Origin: Watersipora subatra
Taxonomy: Eukaryota > Bryozoa > Gymnolaemata > Cheilostomatida > Watersiporidae
Assembly (NCBI RefSeq): GCF_963576615.1
Contig: NC_088710.1
Location: 4,878,001-4,942,000 of the forward strand
Direction of reading: 5' to 3'
Length of the DNA: 64,000 bases
Below the pieces are notes generated by a model that saw nothing but the letters and a program-made list of their open reading frames with translations, was not told where the DNA came from and ran no database searches. A program made the position numbers and the translations under genes. Shown here one piece after another: positions 35,709 through 49,919 of the stretch (the first letter of the stretch is position 1; every line of letters begins with the position of its first letter).

Positions 35709-37059
35709 GCAACAGGAAGGCATAGATAGAGTTTTAAATGCTCCATTTACTCAACTCGAGGTTTTTAGCAGGAAGATTGCTGACTACATAGAAAATTGAT
35801 ATTAGACTAGACTCAGGAACCACTTATTACTGTTCTTATTCTATAATTCTGTAAGGTGCCAGACAAACAGTGACAGGTAATATACAACCATGTGTGATTG
35901 TGATTATTGAATAGACCACACGCCCTTTCCTCATAGTAAAGGCCCTTCAATAATTAAGCCCTGAATGCCTTCTATCTTCCTGAGGTCCATGTTTTTATCC
36001 ATAACTTACTTGCCTTTACTGATCAAGGCTACCTGCGCAAGCTACCTGCGCATGTAGTATCTATCAGCCACCAAGCACCAAATTAATGCCCTACTTTAGA
36101 GAGCTGAGCTGTTATTGGCTAGCATCATAAAAGAATGTACCAAGAACTGTCTCTGAGACGTAATCTGGGCCAGTACTGAGTATTAAATCGATTTTTAGGT
36201 TGAATGAGAATTCTCTTTTATACTATTCTTTGATTATGAAGGTTATTGATCACTATCGATATTTTTCATGCTACAAAGCGAGGTGCTGCTCACTGTTGCA
36301 TAGGCTGTTGCATACGGCTAGTTTTGCCTGAGTGTTGTGCAAACCATTAGCTCTATCTAATCTGGTTTTGCAAACAGACTTTTGCTTGCTTTTTGCTTAA
36401 TGAAACCGACAATATTTAGCCACCAGAATTTGAATAAATTTCTGGTACAATAAAAGGAGTGCGCATGTAAGAACAGGAAAATTATGCGCGTGTAGGCTAT
36501 TTAAATCATCAGTCAGTTTTGTTAACGATCATGTGCCATTGTTGTTCATTTTAAAGACTCATTGTTAGGTGGGTAAAGAAAGAAGTAAAAGTAGCGACAT
36601 TACGCTATAATAGAAAGTCAGTCAAAGCACATCCACTTGTAATGCCTAACATTTACATTCAGAATATCGATTGGTGTAAGTATTATTTTGGTCCTACACG
36701 CATCCATTAACTTGGAGTTATCCTCTAAAAGCTTTTTCGGATAAATATGGTCGACACTCTAATCAATTACTTAATAGAAAATTAGCAAGCATATCCAAAT
36801 TTTTGTATATTTATAATATTATGATATACTAATACATGTATTTATAAAATTTCATGTCATGGCATATAATGATGCATCATCATGCATGCACTTATTTGCG
36901 AAACCTAACACCTTTTGTATCATATACAGTAGGCCCTACTCTCATGTAGGCCTACCTCAACCAAAACAAAAATTACAACAAGTCTCTTAATATTGTGAGG
37001 TTATGTGATTGAAATTCACATATTTCTGATGGAACCCCACAGTGTGTATTTTTTACACA

Positions 37060-40000
37060 TGCATTTATGTTTGGAGTCGTCCACTTAATGTTCATTTGTT
37101 TATCTTTATTTTCCCATGATACAACAGTTTTCTCTTTTCTGTCGTATTTGCAAGCTTGATGAAAAGATAAAACCGAGATAACTTGATGAATAGGAAATCT
37201 CAACATTTTTAAAGAATGGTGATACTGCGATGCAGCTGAATGATATAATAGCTAATAGCTTTATTCTCAAAAACAAGTTAAATAACTGGATTTACCTTGA
37301 ACATTTCAGTTTTTTGATGAGCCACTATGAGATATTGTATTATATGAATGATTTGTGCCAACGTATAGTTCGGCAAGAGACTTTTTGAAAAGTCTATTGC
37401 CTAGCGGGTTCACTCTCTTCAACTCATCTCCAAGGGTTCGACAAAAAAAAGCACGTTTTAGGGGTGTTTTTTGATGGCCAGACACTCTAGAGTGTTTTCA
37501 TAAAAAAGGGTATGTTTTTTTAGCTTGGTGCCTTGGATAGGGGCCAAACCAGTCTCATTGAGTTCCACACAGTGAAAAAGGGGTATTCATGAGCTGTGGT
37601 CTAGTGCTTAGGGGCTGTTGAAGTGAACCTTGAGGGCCATACTGCTCTGAGCATTGTCAACGGTTTAGCTTGGGAACTTGCCAAAATGTCATTTATTGTT
37701 GTGTGGGGAAACAACTTTTCTGTCACTTTCGGTAGACGTTTATAAAGCTGTCGCCTAGTAACAATAAACAAATGATATAAAGGCTAGTGAATTTTAACAT
37801 ATTATCAACAAAATATTACCGGTACTCGATTAATTATAATATGAAACGATTATATGAGAGGTGTTATCTTGTGCTGAAAGCTAAAGAAATCGCAACTCTT
37901 TTGAAAAAATGGAAGTTGGAAAAACCCGTCAACATCCGGCTCAACGTTCAAAACAGTAAAACAAAAATTTATTTGATCCTGTGATTGTTAACGATTTTTT
38001 GTCTGATCAGTATAAAAATAATTCAGATGATGGAAATGAAGTAAACTCTGTTGACTTTGAATATACAGAGAAAAATGATGGTTACGGTAGCTAGGACGAT
38101 GACGATGCTACTGGCATTGGTTTCACAAAAGGTATGCTTCTAAGCATTTCATAAATAGACAACTGTGCATAGTCGTTGAACTTACTCATCACTGTTAATG
38201 AATTGGATGTGCAGATGAACTTGGACAACACTTTGACATGTATATTGCTATACAGCGCAGGCAGTAGTAAAATGGCAACTAAGTAATGCTAAGAGGGTAA
38301 AATACTTGTAGTAAGTATAGTGTTAAGGGGATAAAATCGCTGTTTCAAGTAGGATTATTTATTGGGCCAAAAAAGGGGGGACAATTAGTCTGTGGTGATG
38401 AAGTAATAAGGGGGAGTTTTTTTATTAATGTGTAAGTCAGTGGAAAGGGTGCATTTTATCACATCTCAGACTAGCCCTTAGAGATGAATTGAAGATAGTG
38501 AATCGCCTGGGGTCTAATGCAACAAAAGGCAAAGCTGTTTGAAAGGAGCAGAAAAGAAACTCACTTGAGAGTTTTGTTGTCTCTGAAGAAGATGTTGTTA
38601 TCAATGTCTGAGCATCCCTACCTGTCAGCAAAATATTGACAAGTTCAAGGATCAACTGTGGCACTTTCAGAAGTCTACACAGCCTGTTCATAGAAATACT
38701 TCCTCTCTAGAAAACTAGCCGAACCATTCAAAGATTAACACAATACCTACCAGAGGTTATCGGTGTTGAAGCAGTTGTTACTACTGACAGATGAGCACTT
38801 GTACCTACAATCACCATATCACCAAGTTTACATAACAAGTACCCAACAAAAGGTTGTAAGAGTCTCACACAATGGTTGCATATCTTTATATGTCTGGTAT
38901 TTGGAGTCTGCGTGTGTATATTTCATATAGTGGTGTGCATTTTTATGCGCTAGAATTAGTAATAAGAAGTTGCCACACATTGATTGAGAGGGCCTAGATG
39001 AACACAATACCTACCAGACGTTATCGGTGTTGAAGCAGTTGTCATTCCTGATACACGAGCACTTGCGCCTACAATCACCATATCACCAAGTTTATGCAAC
39101 AGTATTTTATAGGTAGTCCACGCATCGTGTTTGTGGACACATGCGCATGCGCGAACCGTCCTATGACTGTCTGAAAAGACGAGCTTGTGTGTGGGTTTGC
39201 TCATGTGTAGCGAGAGAGTTTAAGAGTTTGCATGATGTATCATATATGTATGTGTTCATCTGGTGTGCTGGGCTCTATGTGCTATAGTTAGTCCCAATAG
39301 GTTTTCACATATAGTGAGAGACCAAGGGTAAGAATGACAGAACAGTAAAAAAAAGATAAATGAGAGAGTAAGAAAAACAAAAGGGTGAGAGGGAAAATGC
39401 AGAGATGGATAAAAGTGTAAGAGAGCTGATAACTTCTGAGAAAGTGAGATTTAGAGAACAGAAATACAGACTGCGAAGTCAAAAACAAGAGAAAGAGACG
39501 GTCTTATGTATACTCATTTAGGTAACCAAATGGTGAAAGATACATGTATTTAGACCCATGCTTATACATAAACTTGAAGTTATCCTCTATTTACTGCTTC
39601 AATAATAAGATAACGAAGTGGTAATAACTTTATTAGTAACTCACAAACCAATACAATAAAAGATTTGTAGCAAACACTGAACAAGTTTGTCATAAGTGTT
39701 CATTTATTAAAGCCTACAAGGATTAACCAATTTGTAAAGATGTCAAGCTACATCTTTAAGGCCGCATCGGCAAGCATGCGCATTCCCCTGTTAAGAAACC
39801 CTGCTAGACTCAATTATCAGACACCATGACCTAGACTAAACACAATCTATCCGCTATAATCCTTATACAATTGTGATGGTAACATGTCCAACATGTGTAT
39901 ATCCCATTTGCTTCGGGAGTTGAAAGCCTCTTCATTGAGCGAGTGTCAATACTATTTGACAGCATTTAATAAGACTAGTAAGTACACAATCAAAAGAGTA

Positions 40001-42261
40001 ATTTCTTCTGACTAAATTTATAGACTTGAATGTGTATTATAATCGTGTTGTTTAGACAGCATTTACTTATAATCAGTTCATGCGTATGATATATCAAGCA
40101 ACATTATTCTTATAATCAATTATTATTTTTCATATTCTCACATCAATATTTGCCTATTCCGCGTCACAAACCAGTTGACTAAAAACTACTTGAATTATGA
40201 ATTTTAGCCTGTATGACTCGTCAACAGAGGTACTCTACTCGTTATACATGTTAACTGTTTCTGCCAATTAAGCATGATTTGTACATGTTATCCGTACCAA
40301 GTTAACTCAGGATATAAGTATTACCTCGTTGAAGGAGCGAGGACACAAAAAACGGTTGGGATTATTTGCTGAAGAATCTTGGTTGAGAATCTTATGCTTT
40401 TTCAACTCTCTTTAGCCTCGTACTACTCGGGAGCTTAGAGAGTGTGTGTGATAGAATGGAGAGTCAAATGCTGAGGCCATAGCATATGGTTTAAGTACTT
40501 GTTATAATTTATTTGCAAATGAAATGAAAAAGGAGTGAAACTAGCTAAATATATATATATAAATAATAAAAAAACCAAAAAAAAATATATATATATACAT
40601 GTATATATATATACATGTATATATATACATGGATATATATATACATGTATATATATATACATGTATATATATATAAAAAATTGTTTCCTCACCCCGGATA
40701 CCCCGTATGGGTGGTAAATTCTGCTCTAACTCGGGTCTCCTACCAGAGACCTGGGAGTTTGAGAACTCGCCTCGAGCTCTTAGCTGTTCCCAATAGCGCA
40801 CTTTTCTGCAACTCACCTGAGTTGATTGTTGTTGGTATTTGGGCAAGCCACATTTTATGCGCCGGTGTTATTGCGCCCAGTGCCCATATATATATGTATA
40901 TATATATAATAGCAACAGGAAGGCATAGATAGAGCTTTCAATGCTCCATTTACTCAACTCGAGGTTTTTAGCAGGAAGATTGCTGACTACATAGAAAATT
41001 GATATTAGACTAGACTCAGGAACCACTTATTACTGTTCTTATTCTATAATTCTGTAAGGTGCCAGACAAACAGTGACAGGTAATATACAACCATGTGTGA
41101 TTGTGATTATTGAATAGACCACACGCCCTTTCCTCATAGTAAAGGCCCTTCAATAATTAAGCCCTGAATGCCTTCTATCTTCCTGAGGTCCATGTTTTTA
41201 TCCATAACTTACTTGCCTTTACTGATCAAGGCTACCTGCGCAAGCTACCTGCGCATGTAGTATCTATCAGCCACCAAGCACCAAATTAATGCCCTACTTT
41301 AGAGAGCTGAGCTGTTATTGGCTAGCATCATAAAAGAATGTACCAAGAACTGTCTTTGAGATGTAATCTGGGCCAGTACTGAGTATTAAATCGATTTTTA
41401 GGTTGAATGAGAATTCTCTTTTATACTATTCTTTGATTATGAAGGTTATTGATCACTATCGATATTTTTCATGCTACAAAGCGAGGTGCTGCTCACTGTT
41501 GCATAGGCTGTTGCATACGGCTAGTTTTGCCTGAGTGTTGTGCAAACCATTAGCTCTATCTAATCTGGTTTTGCAAACAGACTTTTGCTTGCTTTTTGCT
41601 TAATAAAACTGACAATATTTAGCCACCAGAATTTGAATAAATTTCTGGTACAATAAAAGGAGTGCGCATGTAAGAACAGGAAAATTATGCGCGTGTAGGC
41701 TATTTAAATCATCAGTCAGTTTTGTTAACGATCATGTGCCATTGTTGTTTATTTTAAAGACTCATTGTTAGGTGGGTAAAGAAAGAAGTAAAAGTAGCGA
41801 CATTACGCTATAATAGAAAGTCAGTCAAAGCACATCCACTTGTAATGCCTAACATTTACATTCAGAATATCGATTGGTGTAAGTATTATTTTGGTCCTAC
41901 ACGCATCCATAAACTTGGAGTTATCCTCTAAAAGCTTTTTCGGATAAATATGGTCGACACTCTAATCAATTACTTAATAGAAAATTAGCAAGCATATCCA
42001 AGTTTTTGTATATTTATAATATTATGATATACTAATACATGTATTTATAAAATTTCATGTCATGGCATATAATGATGCATCATCATGCATGCACTTATTT
42101 GCGAAACCTAACTCCTTTTGTATCATATACAGTAGGCCCTACTCTCATGTAGGCCTACCTCAACCAAAGCAAAAATTACGGCAAGTCTCCTAATATTGTG
42201 AGGTTATGTGATTGAAATTCACATATTTCTGATGGAACCCCACAGTGTGTATCTTTTACAC
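37060..42261. repeat. Array unit copy 5
   Basis: Nearly full-length copy that starts directly after copy 4 and ends GTATCTTTTACAC, where tail block 2 begins. Micro-exons at 38747-38804 and 39011-39068, exon-like piece at 38565-38683 (all minus). Confidence 0.9.
40676..40886 (-). mobile_element. LINE 3'-end fragment in array copy 5
   Basis: Same fragment as at 16567-16785. It shares the CGGATACCCC variant with copy 2 rather than with the adjacent copy 4. Confidence 0.75.
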
Positions 42262-42736
42262 GTAAAGAATTAAAAAGCATTCTTTTAATAATAGCTCTTG
42301 TCTTATAGGACTTACTTAATAGCTCAACCACGAATCTACTAGTTGGCTGACAGTTAGCTGCAAAGACAATAAAATATTAACTAGTATGTCTGTACAAATT
42401 TTTCTTGCAAGACTGGTCTAATTAACAGAAAATGAGTAGCGTGAGATTTTAATATGTGTAGTGGTTTCAGCGCAAACTAACAAGATTTTACACCAGGCGA
42501 TGAATGGTTTCAGAACTTACTACCAAAATCTCATCTCTTAATTACCTAAGTGAATAAGTTGATAAAGAGTCAGTTGTGACAGGAGTTTAGTAGCGTTCTG
42601 CTTAAAAAAGGACTACGCACCATGAAGAATAGAGTTATCTACTTAAAAAAACAATAATAACTCCCGTAATAGCTTGCTTATTTCCAAACAAAAATCTTAA
42701 AAAAAATCTTGTTCAATATGCTTAACAACGGAAAGA

Positions 42737-42774
<38 letters not shown>

Positions 42775-42826
42775 AACCATATATCGCCAACCTATATATA
42801 GGGTGGTATATATATACAGGTTGGCG

Positions 42827-43608
42827 ATCTTCACCAGACATATAAATGTATGCGGCTGAACAAAGGAAACCTGACGGCCAATACAGAGTCACTACTCATG
42901 GCAGCCTAGGAGCAAGTGCTCCCAACAAGGCAACTCCAAACATAAATTTATCACACTAGAGACGATCCTAGATGCAGACTGTGCAAAGATGCGCCTGAGA
43001 CCATGCAACACATCATCAGTGGATGCAAGCAGCTAGCAGGAAACGCATACACTGAGCGGCATAATCATGTCGCAGGTGTTGTGTATAAAAGTCTATGTGA
43101 TGAGTATGGCCTTAAGAAACCACAACACTGTTGGGAAGCTTCTGGTAAGGTCAATGAAAATGACCGCACTAAGATCCTCTGGGACTTCTACATCCGGTCT
43201 GACAAGCATGTCCTAGCAAACCAACCAGATATAATGGTGGTGGACAAGGAGAACAAGAGGGCTAGTATAATAGATATAGCAGTACTCAATGACTACAATA
43301 TAGCCAGCAAAGAAAAATAAAAGGTAGAAAAATATCTCCCTCTTGGAGAAGAGATTGAAAAATGCTAGGATGTCGGAACAACTGTAATTCCAGTAGTCAT
43401 TGGGGCACTGGGCGCAATAACACCGGCGCAGAAAATGTGGCTTGCCCAGATGCCGACAGCAATCAACTCAGGTGAGTTGCAGAAAAGTGCTCTATTGGGA
43501 ACAGCTAAGATCTTGAGGCGAGTGCTCAAACTCCCAGGTCTCTGTGGTAGGAGACTCGAGTTAGAGCAGAAATTACCACCCATATGGGTTAACCGAGGTG
43601 AGGAAACA

Positions 43609-43610
<2 letters not shown>
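42827..43610 (+). pseudogene. LINE C-terminal remnant, second copy
   Basis: Duplicate of the remnant at 22858-23640, with the same stop codons after the endonuclease motif, plus an extra one (GCAGCC to GCAGCCTAG, near 42906) in the upstream part. CCHC, WDFYIRSDKH, PDIMVVD and SIIDIAV motifs are retained. Confidence 0.75.
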
Positions 43611-43639
<29 letters not shown>

Positions 43640-43686
43640 GATATATAGATATATAGATATATAGATATATAGATATATAGATATAT

Positions 43687-43721
<35 letters not shown>

Positions 43722-43796
43722 CTAAAAGCAAGTGCAAAAGCATATAAAAAGAGAACTCTACACTAAAAACCCAAAAGATTATTAGTGGAGTATGAA

Positions 43797-43889
43797 ATAT
43801 TTGAAAAATTATTGCGAAAAAATTAAACTTTTAGTATTTGCGTTTAGTAACGCAAATACTAAAAGTTTACTTTTTTCGCAATAATTTTT

Positions 43890-43896
<7 letters not shown>
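43797..43896. repeat. 100-bp palindrome
   Basis: Two ~48-bp arms, ATATTTGAAAAATTATTGCG onward and its near-exact reverse complement, meet at TTTGCGTTTAGTAACGCAAA. A few mismatches lie in the A-rich part. Present only in tail block 2. Confidence 0.9.

Positions 43897-43975
<79 letters not shown>
43897..43975. repeat. (TA)n microsatellite
   Basis: Pure TA run between the palindrome and the ribozyme-bearing segment. Confidence 0.95.
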
Positions 43976-44065
43976 ATATATATATATAGTCTGTGAGGCA
44001 ACCTAGTTGTTTCATGGCAGGAAATCAACTCTCATTGGTAATGGGATTTGTGTCCCTTGCCTAAG

Positions 44066-44121
44066 CTCTGAGCTGCACTGATGAGGCTTCAATAGCCGAA
44101 ACAGTACTGTCTGTAGCATGA

Positions 44122-44122
<1 letters not shown>
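44066..44122 (+). ncRNA. Type I hammerhead ribozyme
   Basis: All core elements of a hammerhead ribozyme are in order. CTGATGA at 44078-44084; stem II GGCT/AGCC (44085-44088 with 44094-44097, loop TCAAT); GAAA at 44098-44101; a short stem III CAG/CTG with a TA loop (44102-44109); then TC, giving predicted cleavage after C44111. Stem I is closed by GCTGCA (44072-44077) with TGTAGC (44112-44117), one G-U pair, and is extended beyond an internal loop by CTC/GAG (44066-44068 with 44120-44122). Known hammerheads with a tiny stem III occur in the repeats of Penelope-like retroelements and related retrozymes. The surrounding 43983-44123 is probably such a fragment. Activity is inferred from the fold only. 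Confidence 0.85.
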
Positions 44123-44164
<42 letters not shown>

Positions 44165-44268
44165 AAAGTATAGGCTAAAAGTCAGCATAAGCTATAGGCT
44201 TGAATAGGTGTAATACGAAACTTTTAGTAATTTTTTGCTTAGTCAAATTTTAATAAATTTCTTACCAA

Positions 44269-44474
<206 letters not shown>

Positions 44475-45219
44475 TTCCATGTAATTCTATGGAAAGCGAG
44501 TGACTGTGAAGCTATATAGCAGTGTAAAACTAGCTGCGCCTTGATACACAGTGCTTTAGATCATTTAAAAAATTCTAAAATCTACGATATGTTTTCATAC
44601 GTAGCTTGAAATAAAAGTTTAGGTAAAAATACCTAACTAACAATATCCAACCTTGCGCCGGCACCAAAACAGCAAATTAAACGTACATGCAATGCACAAC
44701 TTAAAACGGCAATAGCAAAAAAGCTCGTTAGTACTTTGATTTCTTTTTAAATTTAAAATTTGTTGAGTGTTTCAGGCGTTTTCTAATCAAAAGCTAACAA
44801 GAATGTCGCTGTACCTGGTAGCGAAGCACTTTACCTGAAGCGCTGTACCAAAACGTGAAGCAATATACCAACGAACATAGAACTCTACAATGAAATACTA
44901 ACAATATTAAGTGAATAATATTACCAAAATAATGGTGTAAATTACTACGACACGATATGATTTTGCTCACCCAGTTTGTCCATGATTTCTTGCGGTTGAA
45001 TCACCAAACTACCTTATTGTTATTATGAAAACGAAACGAAACTGTCGGTCATTTGGAAATTCCCATTGACGTACCGTATATATATTGCGTTAAAAACATC
45101 CGTAAAAAATTGCTGCGCAAAACAATAGCAAAGACATTGACTCCTCTCTATGGAGTATCATTTTAGTAAGACAGAGAGCGTCTATACTCTATACAGGACG
45201 TTTATTGCGGATATGGATG

Positions 45220-45227
45220 TATAAATA
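45220..45227 (+). promoter_or_regulatory. TATA box, second copy
   Basis: Same TATAAATA plus GATGACGTTTCATC arrangement as at 24483, 78 bp before the ATG at 45298. Confidence 0.4.
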
Positions 45228-45297
45228 GATGACGTTTCATCAATAGAAGTATTTTGATGCGCACGTATAATGTAGGTGAGGAACCCGCACCGTAGAA

Positions 45298-45486
45298 ATG
45301 ACTCGTAGAAAAGACCACGCGAACGATCAGACAGCGGTAATATTAGCTGCGTGCCGAAAACACGCCATGGATGACTGCTCTAAAATTGCTCTATCATGCG
45401 ATAAAGACTGCCAGTGTCACTTAGTTGCCAAACAATTTACCAATAACGTACTAACAACATTAGAACAGATTAAAGGTACAGATTGA
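45298..45486 (+). CDS. Hypothetical 62-residue ORF, second copy
   Basis: Identical in protein sequence to the ORF at 24561-24749. Cysteine-bearing, no recognised domain, possible donor AAAG/GTACAG at its end. Confidence 0.35.
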   Translation: MTRRKDHANDQTAVILAACRKHAMDDCSKIALSCDKDCQCHLVAKQFTNNVLTTLEQIKGTD

Positions 45487-45676
45487 ACAGATCAACCTTT
45501 TTGTATTCTAGGTAGCTTGTTATTTGAAACTTGTATTTGTATCACGAGCATAATTAAAAATGTGATCTGTTATTTTATGATTGTGACAATACTATAGTAA
45601 TATAGCCCTCTAGATGTTGTGGCTAAATTAATCTACCAAATAAGAAAACGTGTAAAATTCGAACAAGTATACTGAA

Positions 45677-45718
45677 AGCAATGATATACAGCCCCCCTGG
45701 GGGCTCTATATCATTGCT
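45677..45718. repeat. 42-bp hairpin, second copy
   Basis: Identical to the hairpin at 24940-24981. Confidence 0.85.
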
Positions 45719-46804
45719 GAAAGGTAGACTTCAAATTTACACTGGCTTAAACTGTGCTGTACTCAGCTGAAGTATATACAAATGCTCACTTTATTTTGCA
45801 TTGGTATATAACTGATAACACTTTTTGGTGTTTGGCTCCTGGTTAAATAAATAATATCCTCAAACCTTCAGACTATATGTTAACGACACTGAAAAAATTG
45901 GTGAACAGTACAATGTTCTACAGTCCCATTCTTTATTTGTTTAGTCAACCCAACAATTGCATGAGTTTATTCTACTGAAGTTCAACATTCACTATGGCTA
46001 TCAATTTCTCTAAGTAGTAATCAACTGAAGGGACTAGCTTTTTCAAAACTTGAAACTTAGCTAAAATATTCCTGGTTCAGAGTCTCCATGATTTAAAATG
46101 TTTTTCAATGAGCAACCATTTGAGTTAACTTAAAATCTTCTCATTTATATTTGATTTATTTGATGAGCTGTTGAATCATATTTCTTGTTATAAAAAGTGG
46201 CACTTTTGTTTAGATATGATACATAGATTAGTTTTTCACAACGCTCGCCTAACATTGCAATGATGAGGGTTTTATCTCCATTAGTTATTTAACAGAAAGG
46301 ATACTGTCATAATCACACGTGCTGCTGCCCGTGGTGAACCAACATCAATATATGCCGTGACTCGCCTCTTTCATAACAGTTTCTTACCCAAAACCGTTAG
46401 AGACTTAAGACTTAAATCTCAAACTGAAACATAACGCAGCCTAATGCTGGAATCTAGGTGAACCAAAGTCTTAACCAAATTTTTACTTCTAAGGCACTTT
46501 CTCAATTACAAGTGTACTATTACTATCGAGTAAGTATCGAGTAAGACCTTGTGGTTTTCATTGTTTGAGTTTATTACGAATGCTCTTACCTGAGTAAAAA
46601 GGTGTAACCACTTCCAACAATTTAGCACATGCATATATTTAAATGTTGAGAATAGTAACTTAAGATTTATTTGAACTTAGAATTAATAAACAATTATTGT
46701 AGATTTTGACTAGGATATGTTTTATGGCACAATTTTTAGGAATATGGTCTATTATATACATGTAGTTTATTGAAATGCATAAAAATAAGATTTTCATGTT
46801 AAAC

Positions 46805-46985
46805 TTATTATTATTATTATATTTATATTATTATATTATATATATATTATATATAATATATATATAATATATATATATATTATAATATATATATATATAT
46901 TATAATATATATATATATATAATATATATATATTATATTATATATATTATATATTATTATTATATTATTATTATTATTATTATTG
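46805..46985. repeat. Low-complexity TA/TTA tract
   Basis: Mixed (TA)n and (TTA)n blocks containing small ATATTATAATATAT palindromes. Confidence 0.9.
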
Positions 46986-48254
46986 TACAATTCAAAGAAG
47001 ATTTCATCAGTACTGGTTCTAGCCCAAATTGCACAGAAAACTCTAGGCATTGCTTCATATTTGTATGAAAGACCTATTGAAAAACAAGGGTGTTTAGCTG
47101 TTTTTACAATATCAGTACTCAAACAGGCCAGATGAATCATATTTCGAAAACCTGTGTGAAGATAACTAAAGAAATATTGCAGCTTGGATCAATGCATGCT
47201 TATGGAAATGCAACTTTGCATCAGCTGTTCTACTACATACTGCATAATATGGTGGTTTCTGTTTTATGAGAGTCAAAGTTCTATTGCATAATTCACGTCG
47301 ATGGACTATAAACAAAAACAAAAAAAGGATTATGGGTAAACAAGGCTTACGTAACAATATGTTGTTCAAACTAGAGTTGTCTTCTCTTGTATTTTGTATG
47401 TAACTTCTATCATTCAGTTCAATGCCACAAACATACCGGTATCCAACACATTTTTAGCAATGTTATGAATAGGTCTATAATTCTATTTAGCTACTGTAAT
47501 CATTGAATATGAATACACGATGTAAAAATTTGTCTCGAGGTGTAGAGTAATTGCCAACATGTCACTCAAAATTTCTTAAAATCAGTTTTGCAATTGAAAA
47601 CACTGGTAGAAATAAGAAATAAAGCCTAGAAATAATAGAGAATATGTAAGTTAATTTAAACTACCGGTATTTGAATTGTAAGTTAAAGTTACGTCACATA
47701 TTACAATTACTTTATTACCAAACTTATGCAATGTGGACCTTATACTCCGATGTTTATATGGTAAAGCAACAAACTTTCTTACTGATTTTTTTTATTAATT
47801 TAGCCTTTTTATATACATAATGGTTTGAAAAAGCAGCTACATACACTGTATTAATCGAAGTGCCTGTTAGCAGATAAAAACAGAATACGTATTTTATTTT
47901 AGTCAGGAGTAATTTTTGTGTATAATGAGTTACGAGTTGAATTTCGTGCGATGCAATCTTTTTCCCAACTTCTAATTGTGGCTTTGGACAGACGGGTGAA
48001 CACGCCTTTTATTATAGTAAAAATTTGCATGACCAGTGATACGGACCAATGACATCTATAAATTGTTGGTGTTGTTTTTATATAACGATCTATCTACTCA
48101 GCCTTAGTTTAAGATAGTCGAATATTCTTGAAATACACATGTCCAACTATCATAATTTACAATTATTGGGGCATTGTGATCAATCCTGATTTTTTAAGTA
48201 CATGTTGCTGAGGAGTTAAGGTTTATTGCTAGCCGCTGTTTGTCATTACCAGCA

Positions 48255-48615
48255 ATGTTATATCAATATTATATGATTTATATATTATATCAATATTATA
48301 TGATTTATATATTATATCAATATTATATGATTTATATGTTATATCAATATTTTATGATTTATATATTATATCAATATTATATGATTTATATATTATATCA
48401 ATATTATATGATTTGTATGTTATATCAATATTATATGATTTATATATTATATCAATACTATATGATTTATATGTTATATCAACATTATATGATTTATATG
48501 TTATATCAATATTATATGATTTATATATTGTATCAATATTATGTGATTTATATATTATAGCAATATTATATGATTTATATATATCAATATTATATGATTT
48601 ATATGTTATATCAAT
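48255..48615. repeat. AT-rich minisatellite, about 27-bp period
   Basis: About 13 copies of TTATATCAATATTATATGAT plus TTATATA. Open on both strands; not coding. Confidence 0.9.
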
Positions 48616-49919
48616 ACTGCAATAGGTCAAAGTCAGCAAAGTTCTTTACTACATAGCTTCTAGTTTTGTTATCAAATTTGATTAAATATTACAAAAGCAA
48701 TATATGCACAATCTCCTCACTTTTAGCTATTCTAGAAATGTGACAACAGCTCTCCCTATATTTTGCCCTACATGTATTTCTCATATGAAGTTTTGCTTAA
48801 GCAAATGTATAATTGGGAGCCAGTAGTCAGTAGCTGCTGAATGAACCATCGCATGAAGAGATGTGCATTAAAATTTGATTTTGACACACAAATGAAAAAA
48901 ATATGAACAAGTGAAACTGTTGCTTGTATCTCACCTTTTTCCTTGTTTATTTATTAGATGCATGACAGTAGTGACAACTCCTGATTACATTTAAGTTCAT
49001 GATATTGCTGGTAGGCATGTAGAGGTTGCAGAATATTTTTACTCATTCGGTGTAACCAGCAAAATGGATTTTCTCCAAAATTAAACATTAAAATATGCTT
49101 TTGCAGACTTTAACAATGATCTGAAAAGCAGCAAATTACAGCTTTTGCTGAACAAGGATATTTTCAGTTTTTAGGTAAATTTTTCTCTCTTAGCTGTGTT
49201 GTTTTGAATCTTTTAATGCATTTCTAAGTATGTAATAGTTATGTATTTACCAAGTTTTAGCTTCACTAATTAAAAGCCTCCCAATTATTGTTGTACCAAT
49301 ATACCTGGGCAGTGAATAAAACTTAAGGAGTAAGAGAGATATGTTCCACAGTATAAAATTTTGACCGTGCCTCAAATTTTTGTAAAACCCATAAATACCA
49401 TATTGAAGGACGATTACTTACATGTAAGAGTGACTTCTGAAGCTCGCAGTCTGATGGAAAACATCAAGTGAGACCATCCATGCATTTACTGATGTTTTCA
49501 TGCACTTGAAAATAACTAGCTAAATGTTACACTACTATTAAATGCACCCGTTACCTTTATGCCATGTTTCTCAACGACTCTACTTTTTACTGAACTTGTA
49601 TTCACTGTCTTCTGTGCTACTCTGTATCATCTATGCTTGCTGGAACAATCACTTTAGGAGATGGCAAAACAAAATTATGGCTTAGAATTATGTAGGCTAT
49701 AGGCGAAAAATTTAACACGTACATAAATGGTCCACTTGTAAACGGCAAGAATAATACTATTAGAAAGCTGCGGTTCTTCAAACTGGTATACTGTGTGTTT
49801 TGGAATCCGATGAGCGCAATAAACCTTAATAATCGCACATGTTAGTTTTCTATTTTTTTTATAATCCTGCGCTTCCTAGATGCTTACCATGTCTAATGAT
49901 TCCTATTCATTGCTTGTAG

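Larger units (their letters stand above)
31821..37059. repeat. Array unit copy 4 (full length, 5239 bp)
   Basis: Complete unit from TGCATTTATGTTTGGAGTCG to TATTTTTTACACA, directly followed by copy 5, which fixes the period at 5239 bp. Layout: pseudo-coding frames (32548-32870), minus exon-like pieces (33325-33828), an A/G-rich block (34080-34260), a LINE 3' fragment between (TA)n tracts, and about 1.3 kb of unassigned sequence. Confidence 0.9.
45867..49919. other. No gene recognised between array and CCNDBP1-like gene
   Basis: Unique AT-rich sequence with a TTA/TATA low-complexity tract (46805-46985) and a 27-bp minisatellite (48255-48615). The missing first exon(s) of the CCNDBP1-like gene should lie here, but I could not find one with the required phase. 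Confidence 0.4.

Noticed and set aside
48240..48639. ORFs of about 100 codons
   Set aside because: Translation of an AT-rich minisatellite, open on both strands.
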